A stretch of DNA of 5,990 nt, from NCBI GenBank assembly GCA_024639445.1, contig JAHEIJ010000149.1:1-5990 (forward strand). Direction: 5' to 3'. Position 1 is the stretch's first letter; each line of letters opens with the position of its first letter. The notes beneath the pieces were generated by a model. It saw only the letters and a list, made by a program, of their open reading frames with translations, ran no database searches and had not been told where the DNA came from. Below are positions 1 to 5,094 of this stretch, in pieces. Made by a program: the position numbers and the translations under genes. This DNA is from Gammaproteobacteria bacterium (GTDB lineage: Bacteria; Pseudomonadota; Gammaproteobacteria; UBA6429; Thiohalophilaceae).

Positions 1-1347
1 GCCAGGCAACTGACCTTCAACCAGATCGAGATCGAACAGGCCGCGCCCTATGCGGCCGAAGATGCTGACATTACCCTGCGACTGCATGAAACGCTCTGGC
101 CCCGGCTGCAGGAAATTCCAACACTCACAGCCGTGTTTCGTGAGATTGAAATGCCCCTGGTACCGGTACTGTCAAGGATTGAACGGCGCGGTGTCCTGCT
201 GGATGTGAAGATGCTCCAGCAGCAAAGCAAGCAGTTTGAGAAACGCCTGCTGGAACTGGAAAAAGAGGCCCACAAGGAGGCGGGTGAGGCGTTTAATCTC
301 GGCTCCCCCAAACAACTCCAGGCCATCCTGTTCGAGAAGCTGGGATTACCCATCGTGAGCAAGACCCCCAAGGGCCAACCCTCGACGGCGGAGTCGGTGT
401 TGCAGGAACTGGCGCATGATTATGCCTTGCCGGAACTGATCCTGGAGCATCGTTCCCTCAGCAAGTTGAAGTCGACCTATACCGACAAGCTGCCGCAGCA
501 GATCGATCCGGCGACCGGTCGGGTGCATACCTCCTATCACCAGGCGGTGGCCGCCACCGGACGCCTGTCCTCATCGGATCCCAATCTACAGAATATCCCG
601 GTGCGCAAGGAAGAAGGCCGGCGCATTCGTCGAGCCTTTATTGCTGCCCCCGGGCATAAAATGCTGGCGGCGGACTACTCGCAAATCGAATTGCGTATCA
701 TGGCGCACCTGTCAAAAGATGAAGGCCTGCTCAAGGCATTTGCCGCCGGCGAAGACATTCATCGCGCCACCGCGGCAGAAGTGTTCGGGCTCGAACCGGA
801 CAGGGTCAGTAGCGATCAACGCCGTTCCGCCAAGGCGATTAATTTCGGGCTGATCTATGGCATGTCGGCTTTTGGCCTGGCGCGCCAGCTGGATATCGAG
901 CGCGGCATGGCGCAGCAATATATCGACCTGTATTTTGCGCGTTATCCGGGGGTCAAGGCCTACATGGATGAGACCCGTGAACGGGCGCGTGAACAGGGCT
1001 ACGTGGAAACCGTGTTTGGCCGGCGCCTGTACCTGCCGGAGATCAAGGCCAGCAATGCGGTGCGGCGCCAGTATGCCGAGCGCACCGCCATCAATGCGCC
1101 GATGCAGGGTACCGCGGCGGACATTATCAAGCGGGCCATGATCGATCTGGATCGGGCCATCGAAAAGAGTAAACTGGATATCCATATGATCATGCAGGTG
1201 CATGATGAACTGGTGTTCGAAGTGGCAAAGGACAGCGTTGAGCAAGCCGGCGATATCATTATCCACAGCATGGTAGGCGCCGCGGAATTGGCCGTGCCCT
1301 TGATTGTCGATGTGGGCATCGGCCGCAACTGGGACGAGGCACATTAA
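1..1347 (+). CDS. polA: DNA polymerase I, C-terminal part (5' end outside window)
   Basis: Reading frame 1 is open from the first base, so the gene begins upstream and the visible 448 residues are the C-terminal part; the ATG at 133 is internal. Pol I fills gaps and replaces RNA primers in the cytoplasm. The end of the 3'-5' exonuclease domain is present, with the Exo III motif Tyr17-x3-Asp21 (E. coli Tyr497/Asp501). The polymerase domain follows: TGRLSS with Arg188 (Arg668), motif A DYSQIELR with Asp225 (Asp705), motif B RRSAKAINFGLIYG at 274-287 (Arg754, Lys758, Phe762, Tyr766) and motif C His401-Asp402-Glu403 (Asp882). A constant offset of 480 from E. coli numbering implies a full protein of about 928 residues without indels across these motifs. 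All visible polymerase and exonuclease residues are intact. The stop TAA lies 21 bases before the next gene with no terminator between, so co-transcription is likely. Confidence 0.97.
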   Translation, partial: ARQLTFNQIEIEQAAPYAAEDADITLRLHETLWPRLQEIPTLTAVFREIEMPLVPVLSRIERRGVLLDVKMLQQQSKQFEKRLLELEKEAHKEAGEAFNLGSPKQLQAILFEKLGLPIVSKTPKGQPSTAESVLQELAHDYALPELILEHRSLSKLKSTYTDKLPQQIDPATGRVHTSYHQAVAATGRLSSSDPNLQNIPVRKEEGRRIRRAFIAAPGHKMLAADYSQIELRIMAHLSKDEGLLKAFAAGEDIHRATAAEVFGLEPDRVSSDQRRSAKAINFGLIYGMSAFGLARQLDIERGMAQQYIDLYFARYPGVKAYMDETRERAREQGYVETVFGRRLYLPEIKASNAVRRQYAERTAINAPMQGTAADIIKRAMIDLDRAIEKSKLDIHMIMQVHDELVFEVAKDSVEQAGDIIIHSMVGAAELAVPLIVDVGIGRNWDEAH

Positions 1348-1355
1348 GAAACTAT

Positions 1356-1364
1356 AAGGGGAAG
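1356..1364 (+). promoter_or_regulatory. Ribosome-binding site of the outer-membrane gene (AAGGGGAAG)
   Basis: A G-rich Shine-Dalgarno tract lies just upstream of ATG 1369 and supports that start over the in-frame ATG at 1387. Its GGGGAA core (1358-1363) is exactly complementary to UUCCCC in a predicted loop of the small RNA at 2881-3005, which makes it a candidate pairing site. That last point is inference only. Confidence 0.7.
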
Positions 1365-1368
1365 AACA

Positions 1369-2205
1369 ATGGGCACAAAAAATATAATGCGTGTGTTGTT
1401 TGTCGTGATCTCTCTTTTTGCCATGCTGGGTACGGCCCGGGCGGAAGAGCCCCTGCCGGATAAATTCAGGCTCTCAATCGGCGGCTACGCCCTGGCTCGA
1501 TTCGATTCGAGTATTTCCATGACGGATACCAATCTGGGGGCCGGCATCTCAATCAGCCCGCAGGATACCCTGGGTCTGGATATCGAAAATCAGGTGTTGC
1601 GCATTGAGGGCTATTATCGCTTCCATCCCAAGCATGCTCTCACCTACTCCTGGTACAGCATTAGCTCTGAAGGTAACAGGACACTTGATAAGGAATTCGA
1701 GTGGGTTGATCCGGATGGCAACACTATCATCATCCCGATCGGGGCGCAGGTCATCAGTAACCTGGATTACGATATTTTCAAGGTCGGCTATCTCTGGTCG
1801 TTTCATCACAGCGACAAGGTGGAACTGGGGGTGGGGGCCGGGCTGCATATCACCCGTCTGGCACTCGGCCTGGATGCCAGCACCACATTCCCCGCCAACC
1901 GGGCTGTCGAAGATGTGAATACCACCGTGCCCTTGCCGGTTTTTTCTTTAGTGCTTAAATACAACGTCACGCCTAAATTTCACTGGTATCTGAAAACCGA
2001 GGCCTTTGCACTGAAGTTCGATAAATGGGCCGGTAGCTACCGGGACGCGACTTTTGGCATGGAGTACCGCGCCTGGAAAAATGTTGCGCTGGGCGCGGGC
2101 TTGAGCAGCAATTCGCTGGAAATTGAAGAAGATGATCCGGAGTATCAACTCAAGTACGACAACAACATTAGCGGTGGCCTGCTCTATGTTGCGACCTATT
2201 TCTAG
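1369..2205 (+). CDS. Predicted outer-membrane beta-barrel protein, family not identified
   Basis: A 278-residue protein with a clear signal peptide: Lys4 and Arg8, a hydrophobic stretch at about 9-21, and a likely cleavage site Ala-Arg-Ala25|Glu26. The mature part is rich in alternating hydrophobic/polar segments with many aromatic and Gly residues, such as FRLSIGGYALARF, VLRIEGYYRF, FKVGYLWSF, VELGVGAGLHITRLALGL and FHWYLKTEAFAL. It ends LLYVATYF with a C-terminal Phe, as expected for a barrel assembled by the Bam complex. The segments suggest a small barrel of roughly 8-10 strands resembling the generic OMP beta-barrel/OmpW-like folds, but I do not recognise a named family and assign no substrate. 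It lies 21 bases after polA and 34 before sixA, so it is probably in the same transcript. In Pseudomonas, as I recall, polA is followed directly by the sRNA, so this gene and sixA look like an insertion in that order. Confidence 0.8.
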   Translation: MGTKNIMRVLFVVISLFAMLGTARAEEPLPDKFRLSIGGYALARFDSSISMTDTNLGAGISISPQDTLGLDIENQVLRIEGYYRFHPKHALTYSWYSISSEGNRTLDKEFEWVDPDGNTIIIPIGAQVISNLDYDIFKVGYLWSFHHSDKVELGVGAGLHITRLALGLDASTTFPANRAVEDVNTTVPLPVFSLVLKYNVTPKFHWYLKTEAFALKFDKWAGSYRDATFGMEYRAWKNVALGAGLSSNSLEIEEDDPEYQLKYDNNISGGLLYVATYF

Positions 2206-2239
2206 CCAATTTCCAGCAGTGTGTTCACGGTGAGCCTGG

Positions 2240-2749
2240 ATGCCAACGCTGTACCTCATGCGCCATGCCAAGTCGGACTGGCACAGCGCAGCCCAGGCGG
2301 ATTTTGATCGACCGCTGAATCAACGGGGAGCCAGGGATGCCGCGCGCATGGGGCAGTGGCTACAAGAACAGCAATTCGCACCGAGCATCATTCTTTCCTC
2401 GCCCGCGCAACGCGCACGCCAGACCGTACTGGCGGTAGCCGAGGCATCGGGCGTTGAGGAGCATGAGGTGGTCTTCAACCAGGACCTCTACCTTGCGGAC
2501 CGAGCCACCCTTCTCAACAATCTGCGCAGCATTCCCGATTCGATCGACTGCGTTTTATTGGTGGCCCATAACCCCGGGCTGGATGAGCTGGTCGAATGGC
2601 TGGCGTCGGAGTCGCCCCCCGTGTCTGAATCCGGCAAACTCATGACCACGGCCGCCATTGCCTTTTTTGAGCTACCCGCTGGCTGGGCCATGTTGCGGCG
2701 GGGCGGGCTCAGCTTGCAGCAGCTGCAGCGGCCACGTGAGTTACCCTAG
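2240..2749 (+). CDS. sixA: SixA-type phosphohistidine phosphatase (histidine phosphatase superfamily)
   Basis: A 169-residue cytoplasmic protein (E. coli SixA is about 161). The N-terminal catalytic motif LMRHAKSDW carries Arg8 and the nucleophile His9. Arg58 in LSSPAQRARQT and His110 in VAHNPGL complete the phosphate pocket of the RHG/histidine phosphatase fold. The family removes phosphate from phosphohistidine; E. coli SixA acts on ArcB and, from later work, on NPr of the nitrogen-related phosphotransferase system. The lack of a large insert between the catalytic residues fits SixA better than phosphoglycerate mutase or cobalamin-pathway phosphatases. The start is fixed by an in-frame TGA at 2231-2233, nine bases upstream; a modest GGTGAG (2229-2234) serves as ribosome-binding site. 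It is the last protein gene before the small-RNA region. A weak hairpin after the stop (2753-2773) lacks a U-tract, so the mRNA may run on to the terminator at 2961-3005. Confidence 0.9.
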   Translation: MPTLYLMRHAKSDWHSAAQADFDRPLNQRGARDAARMGQWLQEQQFAPSIILSSPAQRARQTVLAVAEASGVEEHEVVFNQDLYLADRATLLNNLRSIPDSIDCVLLVAHNPGLDELVEWLASESPPVSESGKLMTTAAIAFFELPAGWAMLRRGGLSLQQLQRPRELP

Positions 2750-2847
2750 ACCTCGCCTCGCGGCTTCAGGCGACTGCCTAGTCCTCTACATTAATCCATA
2801 CAGAACAGCAGGCTATAAGTGTTTTCGGAGAATTTGGTTCGCTGACT

Positions 2848-2874
2848 GAACTATTTTTATGCCCCCGGGTCATA
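2848..2874 (+). promoter_or_regulatory. Candidate RpoE/AlgU (sigma-E type) promoter for the first small RNA
   Basis: GAACTA at 2848-2853 and TCATA at 2870-2874 are separated by exactly 16 bases. The known RpoE/AlgU consensus is GAACTT, a 16-17 base spacer, then TCTGA or more loosely TCnnA. The predicted start falls about seven bases past the -10, at or near A2881, the first base of the hairpin series below. By contrast, sigma70 hexamers here are poor (CATAGT or TAGTAT with no good -35). Pseudomonas ErsA, at the same locus, is reported to be AlgU-dependent, which agrees. Short ECF motifs occur by chance, so this remains a prediction. Confidence 0.55.
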
Positions 2875-2880
2875 GTATTC

Positions 2881-3005
2881 AGTGCATCCGTGCACTAATT
2901 CCCGCAACCCTCCCTGTAGTGGGAATTAAAAACCCGGTTCCCCAAGCCGGGTGATTATTTGCCCCGGAACCCTGTCAATCCCCAAATGTTCCGGGGCTTT
3001 TTTTT
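2881..3005 (+). ncRNA. Putative trans-acting small RNA 1, ErsA/Spot 42 locus, C-rich loops
   Basis: About 125 bases with no credible ORF fold into consecutive hairpins. AGTGCA/TGCACT (2881-2896) closes a UCCG loop. AATTCCC/GGGAATT (2897-2903, 2921-2927) has a loop containing CCCUCCC. ACCCGG/CCGGGT (2932-2937, 2947-2952) has a loop with UUCCCC. A 10-bp terminator stem (2961-2997) has AUCCCCA in its loop, followed by eight T. Single-stranded C-rich loops plus a terminal U-tract are the pattern of Hfq-dependent sRNAs that pair with G-rich ribosome-binding sites, as in ErsA and Xanthomonas sX13. The interval between polA (here plus two genes) and engB is where Spot 42 and ErsA are encoded. A riboswitch or attenuator is unlikely because the next gene is on the opposite strand. 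The exact 5' end and the family are inferred; it could also be processed from the polA-sixA transcript. Confidence 0.72.
2961..3005 (+). terminator. Rho-independent terminator of small RNA 1 (and probably of polA-sixA read-through)
   Basis: The perfect 10-bp inverted repeat GCCCCGGAAC / GTTCCGGGGC (2961-2970, 2988-2997) encloses a 17-base loop and is followed directly by T8 (2998-3005). It is directional: the minus strand has no U-tract after the stem. Confidence 0.92.
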
Positions 3006-3070
3006 GAAATTTACAAAGGTTCACAATTGCCCCGTTTCAGTCAGGCAGGTTATTGCCTAAGCTTGTTACA

Positions 3071-3187
3071 TCTGACCCGCTAGTCCCTCAGCGGGAGATA
3101 TAAGCACCCCGTTAAACGGGTGTGGATTCAACCCCGGAACCATACCGTATCCCCACATCCCAACCCGGTTCCGGGGTTTATTTTTTT
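3071..3187 (+). ncRNA. Putative trans-acting small RNA 2, sibling of small RNA 1
   Basis: A second hairpin series follows about 65 bases after the first terminator. CCCGCT/AGCGGG (3076-3081, 3090-3095) has an 8-base loop AGUCCCUC and flanking TCT/AGA that can extend the stem. CCCG-TTAAA-CGGG (3108-3120) is a compact second stem. A 12-bp terminator stem (3130-3178) has a long C-rich loop with UCCCC and UCCC, then a T-rich tail. The order stem, stem, C-rich terminator and the shared blocks match small RNA 1. The 5' end is uncertain: I found no convincing sigma70, RpoE or sigma54 promoter just upstream. It may use an unrecognised promoter, or arise by read-through and processing. The size of roughly 117 bases is like Spot 42 (109) and sX13 (about 115). 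Confidence 0.62.
3130..3187 (+). terminator. Rho-independent terminator of small RNA 2
   Basis: The perfect 12-bp inverted repeat AACCCCGGAACC / GGTTCCGGGGTT (3130-3141, 3167-3178) encloses a 25-base C-rich loop and is followed by a T-rich run ending at 3187, interrupted by one A. There is no U-tract in the minus direction, so it should not stop engB transcription efficiently. Confidence 0.9.
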
Positions 3188-3210
3188 CTGTTACAACGAA
3201 TTCCCGCCAG

Positions 3211-3834
3211 TTAATCCTTGCCCGCTGGCAGCGCCAGCCAACTATCCAGAACTTCGCGCGCCTGCTCGACCCCGGTGTGCTTCAAGGCAGAAAACAACTG
3301 CACACTGACATTGTGTTGTTGCGCCAGTGTCTTTTGTACCTTCAGCAAGGTACTCATGGCGGGGCCCCGTTTTAACTTGTCCGCTTTGGTCAACAGGATG
3401 TGTACCGGCATCCCGGCATGCTGGCACCATTGCAGCATTTGCTTATCGAAATCGGTGAGGGGATGGCGCACATCCATCATCAGTACCAGCCCCCGTAAGG
3501 ACTTGCGCCCGGAGAGATATGCTTCCATCGCCAGTCCCCAGTGCCGCCGGACCTTTTCGGGGACCTTGGCATAACCATAGCCGGGCAAGTCCACCAGACG
3601 ACGCTCACCATCCAGTTCGAAAAACACCAAATGTTGAGTCCGCCCCGGGGTTTTACTGGTACGGGCCAGGGACTTGCGCTGGGTCAGGGCGTTGAGGGCG
3701 CTGGACTTGCCGGCATTGGAGCGCCCGGCAAACGCAACTTCGTAGCCGGCATCGGGAGGGGCCTGCTGTGGGTCCGGTATGCTAAACATGAAGCGGGCAT
3801 GGCTATATCGGCCGGGGCGGGTCTGTTCAGTCAC
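3211..3834 (-). CDS. engB: Ribosome biogenesis GTP-binding protein EngB/YihA/YsxC
   Basis: A 207-residue TRAFAC-class GTPase (E. coli YihA has 210) that acts in assembly of the large ribosomal subunit in the cytoplasm. All G motifs are intact: G1 GRSNAGKS (37-44), G2 with Thr62 in the family signature SKTPGRTQ, G3 DLPG (82-85) followed by YGYAKVP, G4 TKAD (149-152) and G5 SALK (182-185). The start is GTG, read from bases 3834-3832. An in-frame TGA two codons upstream rules out anything longer, and the next Met (residue 16) would remove the N-terminal segment seen in homologues such as E. coli MTNLNYQQ. No strong ribosome-binding site precedes it, so initiation may be modest. It is divergent from the cytochrome genes and convergent with the small RNAs; no clear terminator follows its stop on the minus strand. 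Confidence 0.96.
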   Translation of the reverse strand: MTEQTRPGRYSHARFMFSIPDPQQAPPDAGYEVAFAGRSNAGKSSALNALTQRKSLARTSKTPGRTQHLVFFELDGERRLVDLPGYGYAKVPEKVRRHWGLAMEAYLSGRKSLRGLVLMMDVRHPLTDFDKQMLQWCQHAGMPVHILLTKADKLKRGPAMSTLLKVQKTLAQQHNVSVQLFSALKHTGVEQAREVLDSWLALPAGKD

Positions 3835-3893
3835 GGTTCAGTTTCACTGTAATAAGCTTTAGTTTGGAATAGGCGCCGGGGACCGGGGTACTG

Positions 3894-3935
3894 TATAATG
3901 CGCCCGCTTGACCCTATTCAGGGGCTTGGTATATT
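3894..3935 (+). promoter_or_regulatory. Candidate sigma70 promoters for the cytochrome c5-c4 operon
   Basis: Two overlapping signals are visible. TTGACC (3908-3913) and TATATT (3930-3935) are 16 bases apart, each matching 5 of 6 consensus bases, and would start transcription near 3942. Just upstream is a perfect TATAAT (3894-3899) with no recognisable -35. Either would give a leader of about 140-180 bases before ATG 4086. No comparably good promoter for engB was found on the minus strand. Confidence 0.5.
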
Positions 3936-3945
3936 ACGAAGCCCC
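3921..3945. promoter_or_regulatory. Palindrome enclosing the c5 promoter -10 box, possible operator
   Basis: GGGGCTT (3921-3927) and AAGCCCC (3939-3945) are a perfect 7-bp inverted repeat, and the symmetry continues at positions 3929/3937. The TATATT hexamer sits in the centre. A repressor bound here would block the -10. The same repeat could also form an RNA hairpin if transcription starts at the upstream TATAAT. No regulator family is recognised. Confidence 0.35.
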
Positions 3946-4038
3946 AGGTTTTCCGGCCTGGCAATGTTGTGAATCAAGTTTACCATGACAAAGCATGGCT
4001 AATGCATGTGTCAGGTACCAAGGTGGTGATTGACCACC
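3944..4038 (+). other. Series of small hairpins in the cytochrome c5 leader
   Basis: Three further perfect inverted repeats follow the operator-like palindrome: CCAGG/CCTGG (3944-3948, 3957-3961), CCATG/CATGG (3983-3987, 3994-3998) and GGTGGT/ACCACC (4022-4027, 4033-4038, 5-base loop). None has a U-tract, so they are not terminators. They may shape leader RNA stability, or be chance. No leader peptide with a ribosome-binding site was seen. Confidence 0.3.
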
Positions 4039-4057
4039 ATGAATTTGGATTTCAAAT
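4030..4057 (+). promoter_or_regulatory. Candidate proximal promoter of cytochrome c5
   Basis: TTGACC (4030-4035, 5 of 6) and TCAAAT (4052-4057, 4 of 6) are 16 bases apart and would start transcription near 4063, leaving a short leader that still contains the ribosome-binding site. It is weaker than the pair at 3908-3935. Confidence 0.28.
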
Positions 4058-4071
4058 TTTATTTTTGTCGC

Positions 4072-4077
4072 AGGAGA
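4072..4077 (+). promoter_or_regulatory. Ribosome-binding site fixing the cytochrome c5 start (AGGAGA)
   Basis: AGGAGA lies nine bases before ATG 4086. It selects this start, which places the signal peptide at the N terminus, over an in-frame GTG at 3969 that would add 39 unsupported residues. Confidence 0.8.
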
Positions 4078-4085
4078 ACGCTACA

Positions 4086-4406
4086 ATGAAAAAGATGTTA
4101 CTGATTACTGTCTCAATGGCGCTGATGGGTGTTGTAACTACTGCCAATGCCGAAGGCGCGGGTGAAAAGACCTATAAAATGGCGTGCTTTGCCTGTCATG
4201 GTACCGGGGCAGCCGGTGCGCCAAAGCTTGGCGACAAGGCAGCCTGGACGTCACGGCTCGCTCAGGGAAATGCCACATTGCATGACCATGCCATCAAGGG
4301 TTACAAAGGTAAGACCGGTTACATGCCTCCGAAAGGCGGTCGTGCAGACATCAGCGACGCGGATGTAAAGGCGGCGGTTGATTATATGGTCAGCAACTCC
4401 AAATAA
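4086..4406 (+). CDS. Periplasmic monoheme cytochrome c, cytochrome c5 family
   Basis: A 106-residue precursor. The signal peptide has Lys2-Lys3, a hydrophobic core and the likely cleavage Ala-Asn-Ala22|Glu23. The heme is attached at Cys34-x-x-Cys37-His38, and Met80 in GYMPPKGG is the expected sixth ligand. The motifs GAPKLGDKAAW and MPPKGG followed by D-A-D-V-K-A-A-V-D-Y-M are typical of cytochrome c5, a small electron carrier between the bc1 complex and terminal oxidases. Azotobacter c5 has, as I recall, a CADC pair just after MPPKG. Here these positions are Arg86 and Ile89, so that disulfide is absent. It is the first gene of a probable operon with cytochrome c4, 49 bases downstream. A homologous cytochrome sits in the same place between engB and c4 in Pseudomonas. 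Confidence 0.9.
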   Translation: MKKMLLITVSMALMGVVTTANAEGAGEKTYKMACFACHGTGAAGAPKLGDKAAWTSRLAQGNATLHDHAIKGYKGKTGYMPPKGGRADISDADVKAAVDYMVSNSK

Positions 4407-4455
4407 ATGTTGTTGACGCTTTCTTTTTTCAGGATTTAAGGTTGGTTTATCTCCC

Positions 4456-5064
4456 ATGAAGTCCAAAGTACTTTTCTCTCTGTTGGCGCTGTTTGTCGTC
4501 ACCGGTACGAGCCAGGCGGCGGGTGATGCCGATGCCGGTCAGGCCAAGGCCCAGGTCTGTTTCAGTTGCCATGGTGTTAACGGTAATAGTGTTAATCCCA
4601 TTTGGCCGAAACTGGCTGGCCAGCATGCAGGCTATACCGCCAAACAATTGGCGGATTTCAAGGCTGGCGATCAGCGAAATAATCCGCTGATGATGGGCCA
4701 GGTGATGTCGCTGTCGCCTCAGGATATGGCGGATCTGGCGGCGTTTTTTGCCAAGCAAAAGCCTTCTCCTGGTAGTGCTGATGAAGCCAAGATCTCAATG
4801 GGCGAAAAGCTCTATCGAGGTGGCAACATGGCGACGGGTGTTTCAGCCTGTATCGCATGTCATGGTCCCACCGGCGCAGGGAATCCGGCGGCCAAATACC
4901 CGATGTTGAGTGGTCAGCATGCTGCCTATACAGTACAAACCTTGAAGGATTTCCGTAGCGTTACGCGCAAAAATGATCCAGGCAAAATGATGCAGAATAT
5001 TGCAGCACGTATGACGGATGCGGAAATCGAGGCGGTCTCCTCCTATATGCAGGGACTGCACTGA
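4456..5064 (+). CDS. Diheme cytochrome c4
   Basis: A 202-residue precursor with a signal peptide cut near Ser-Gln-Ala21|Ala22, followed by two similar cytochrome c domains. Domain 1 has Cys35-x-x-Cys38-His39 and the Met ligand at Met79 or Met80; domain 2 has Cys132-x-x-Cys135-His136 and Met178 or Met179. The repeated PKLAGQHAGYTAKQL and PMLSGQHAAYTVQTL motifs and the closing SSYMQGLH are characteristic of c4. It is a periplasmic, often membrane-associated, electron donor to cbb3-type or other terminal oxidases. The ATG at 4456 is the first in frame after a TGA at 4414. Its ribosome-binding site is weak: AAGG (4438-4441) lies 14 bases upstream, so translation may depend partly on coupling to c5. 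A strong terminator follows. Confidence 0.96.
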   Translation: MKSKVLFSLLALFVVTGTSQAAGDADAGQAKAQVCFSCHGVNGNSVNPIWPKLAGQHAGYTAKQLADFKAGDQRNNPLMMGQVMSLSPQDMADLAAFFAKQKPSPGSADEAKISMGEKLYRGGNMATGVSACIACHGPTGAGNPAAKYPMLSGQHAAYTVQTLKDFRSVTRKNDPGKMMQNIAARMTDAEIEAVSSYMQGLH

Positions 5065-5094
5065 TTCAGCGACCATGGACTAGGTAGTCATTAT

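Larger units (their letters stand above)
2896..3187 (+). repeat. Two diverged tandem copies of the small-RNA module
   Basis: The two modules share element order and short exact blocks. CCCCGGAACC occurs at 2962-2971 and 3132-3141, exactly 170 bases apart. ATCCCCA occurs in both terminator loops (2978-2984, 3149-3155), GTTCCGGGG at 2988-2996 and 3168-3176, and a GGGTG followed by an A/T-rich linker precedes each terminator stem. The rest has diverged, so this reads as an old duplication or as parallel selection on the same architecture. Confidence 0.55.

Noticed and set aside
712..1344. Long minus-strand open frame inside polA
   Set aside because: It is antisense to intact polymerase motifs A, B and C and has no recognisable domain; it is a coding shadow.
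2753..2773. Hairpin TCGCCT/AGGCGA right after sixA as a terminator
   Set aside because: The stem has six pairs and no following U-tract.
2791..2819. sigma70-like pair TTAATC - 17 bases - TATAAG after sixA
   Set aside because: The -10 is good, but the -35 matches only 3 of 6, and a start near 2826 would put about 55 unstructured bases ahead of the hairpins. The RpoE-type pair fits the RNA structure better. It could still be an alternative start.
3071..3075. TCTGA as an RpoE/AlgU -10 for small RNA 2
   Set aside because: No GAACTT-like element lies 16-17 bases upstream (GTTATT or GGTTAT instead), and the start would cut into the first stem.
2881..3187. CRISPR array, riboswitch or CsrA-sponge RNA
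   Set aside because: There are no regular repeats and spacers, no same-strand downstream gene for a riboswitch to control, and the loops carry CCC rather than the GGA motifs of CsrB/RsmY-type RNAs.
3969..4085. N-terminal extension of cytochrome c5 from an in-frame GTG
   Set aside because: It would bury the signal peptide, lacks a ribosome-binding site, and the ATG at 4086 has a good one.
4413..4440. Internal promoter for cytochrome c4: TTGACG - 16 bases - TTTAAG
   Set aside because: Transcription would begin only about nine bases before the ATG and miss the ribosome-binding site; co-transcription with c5 is simpler.
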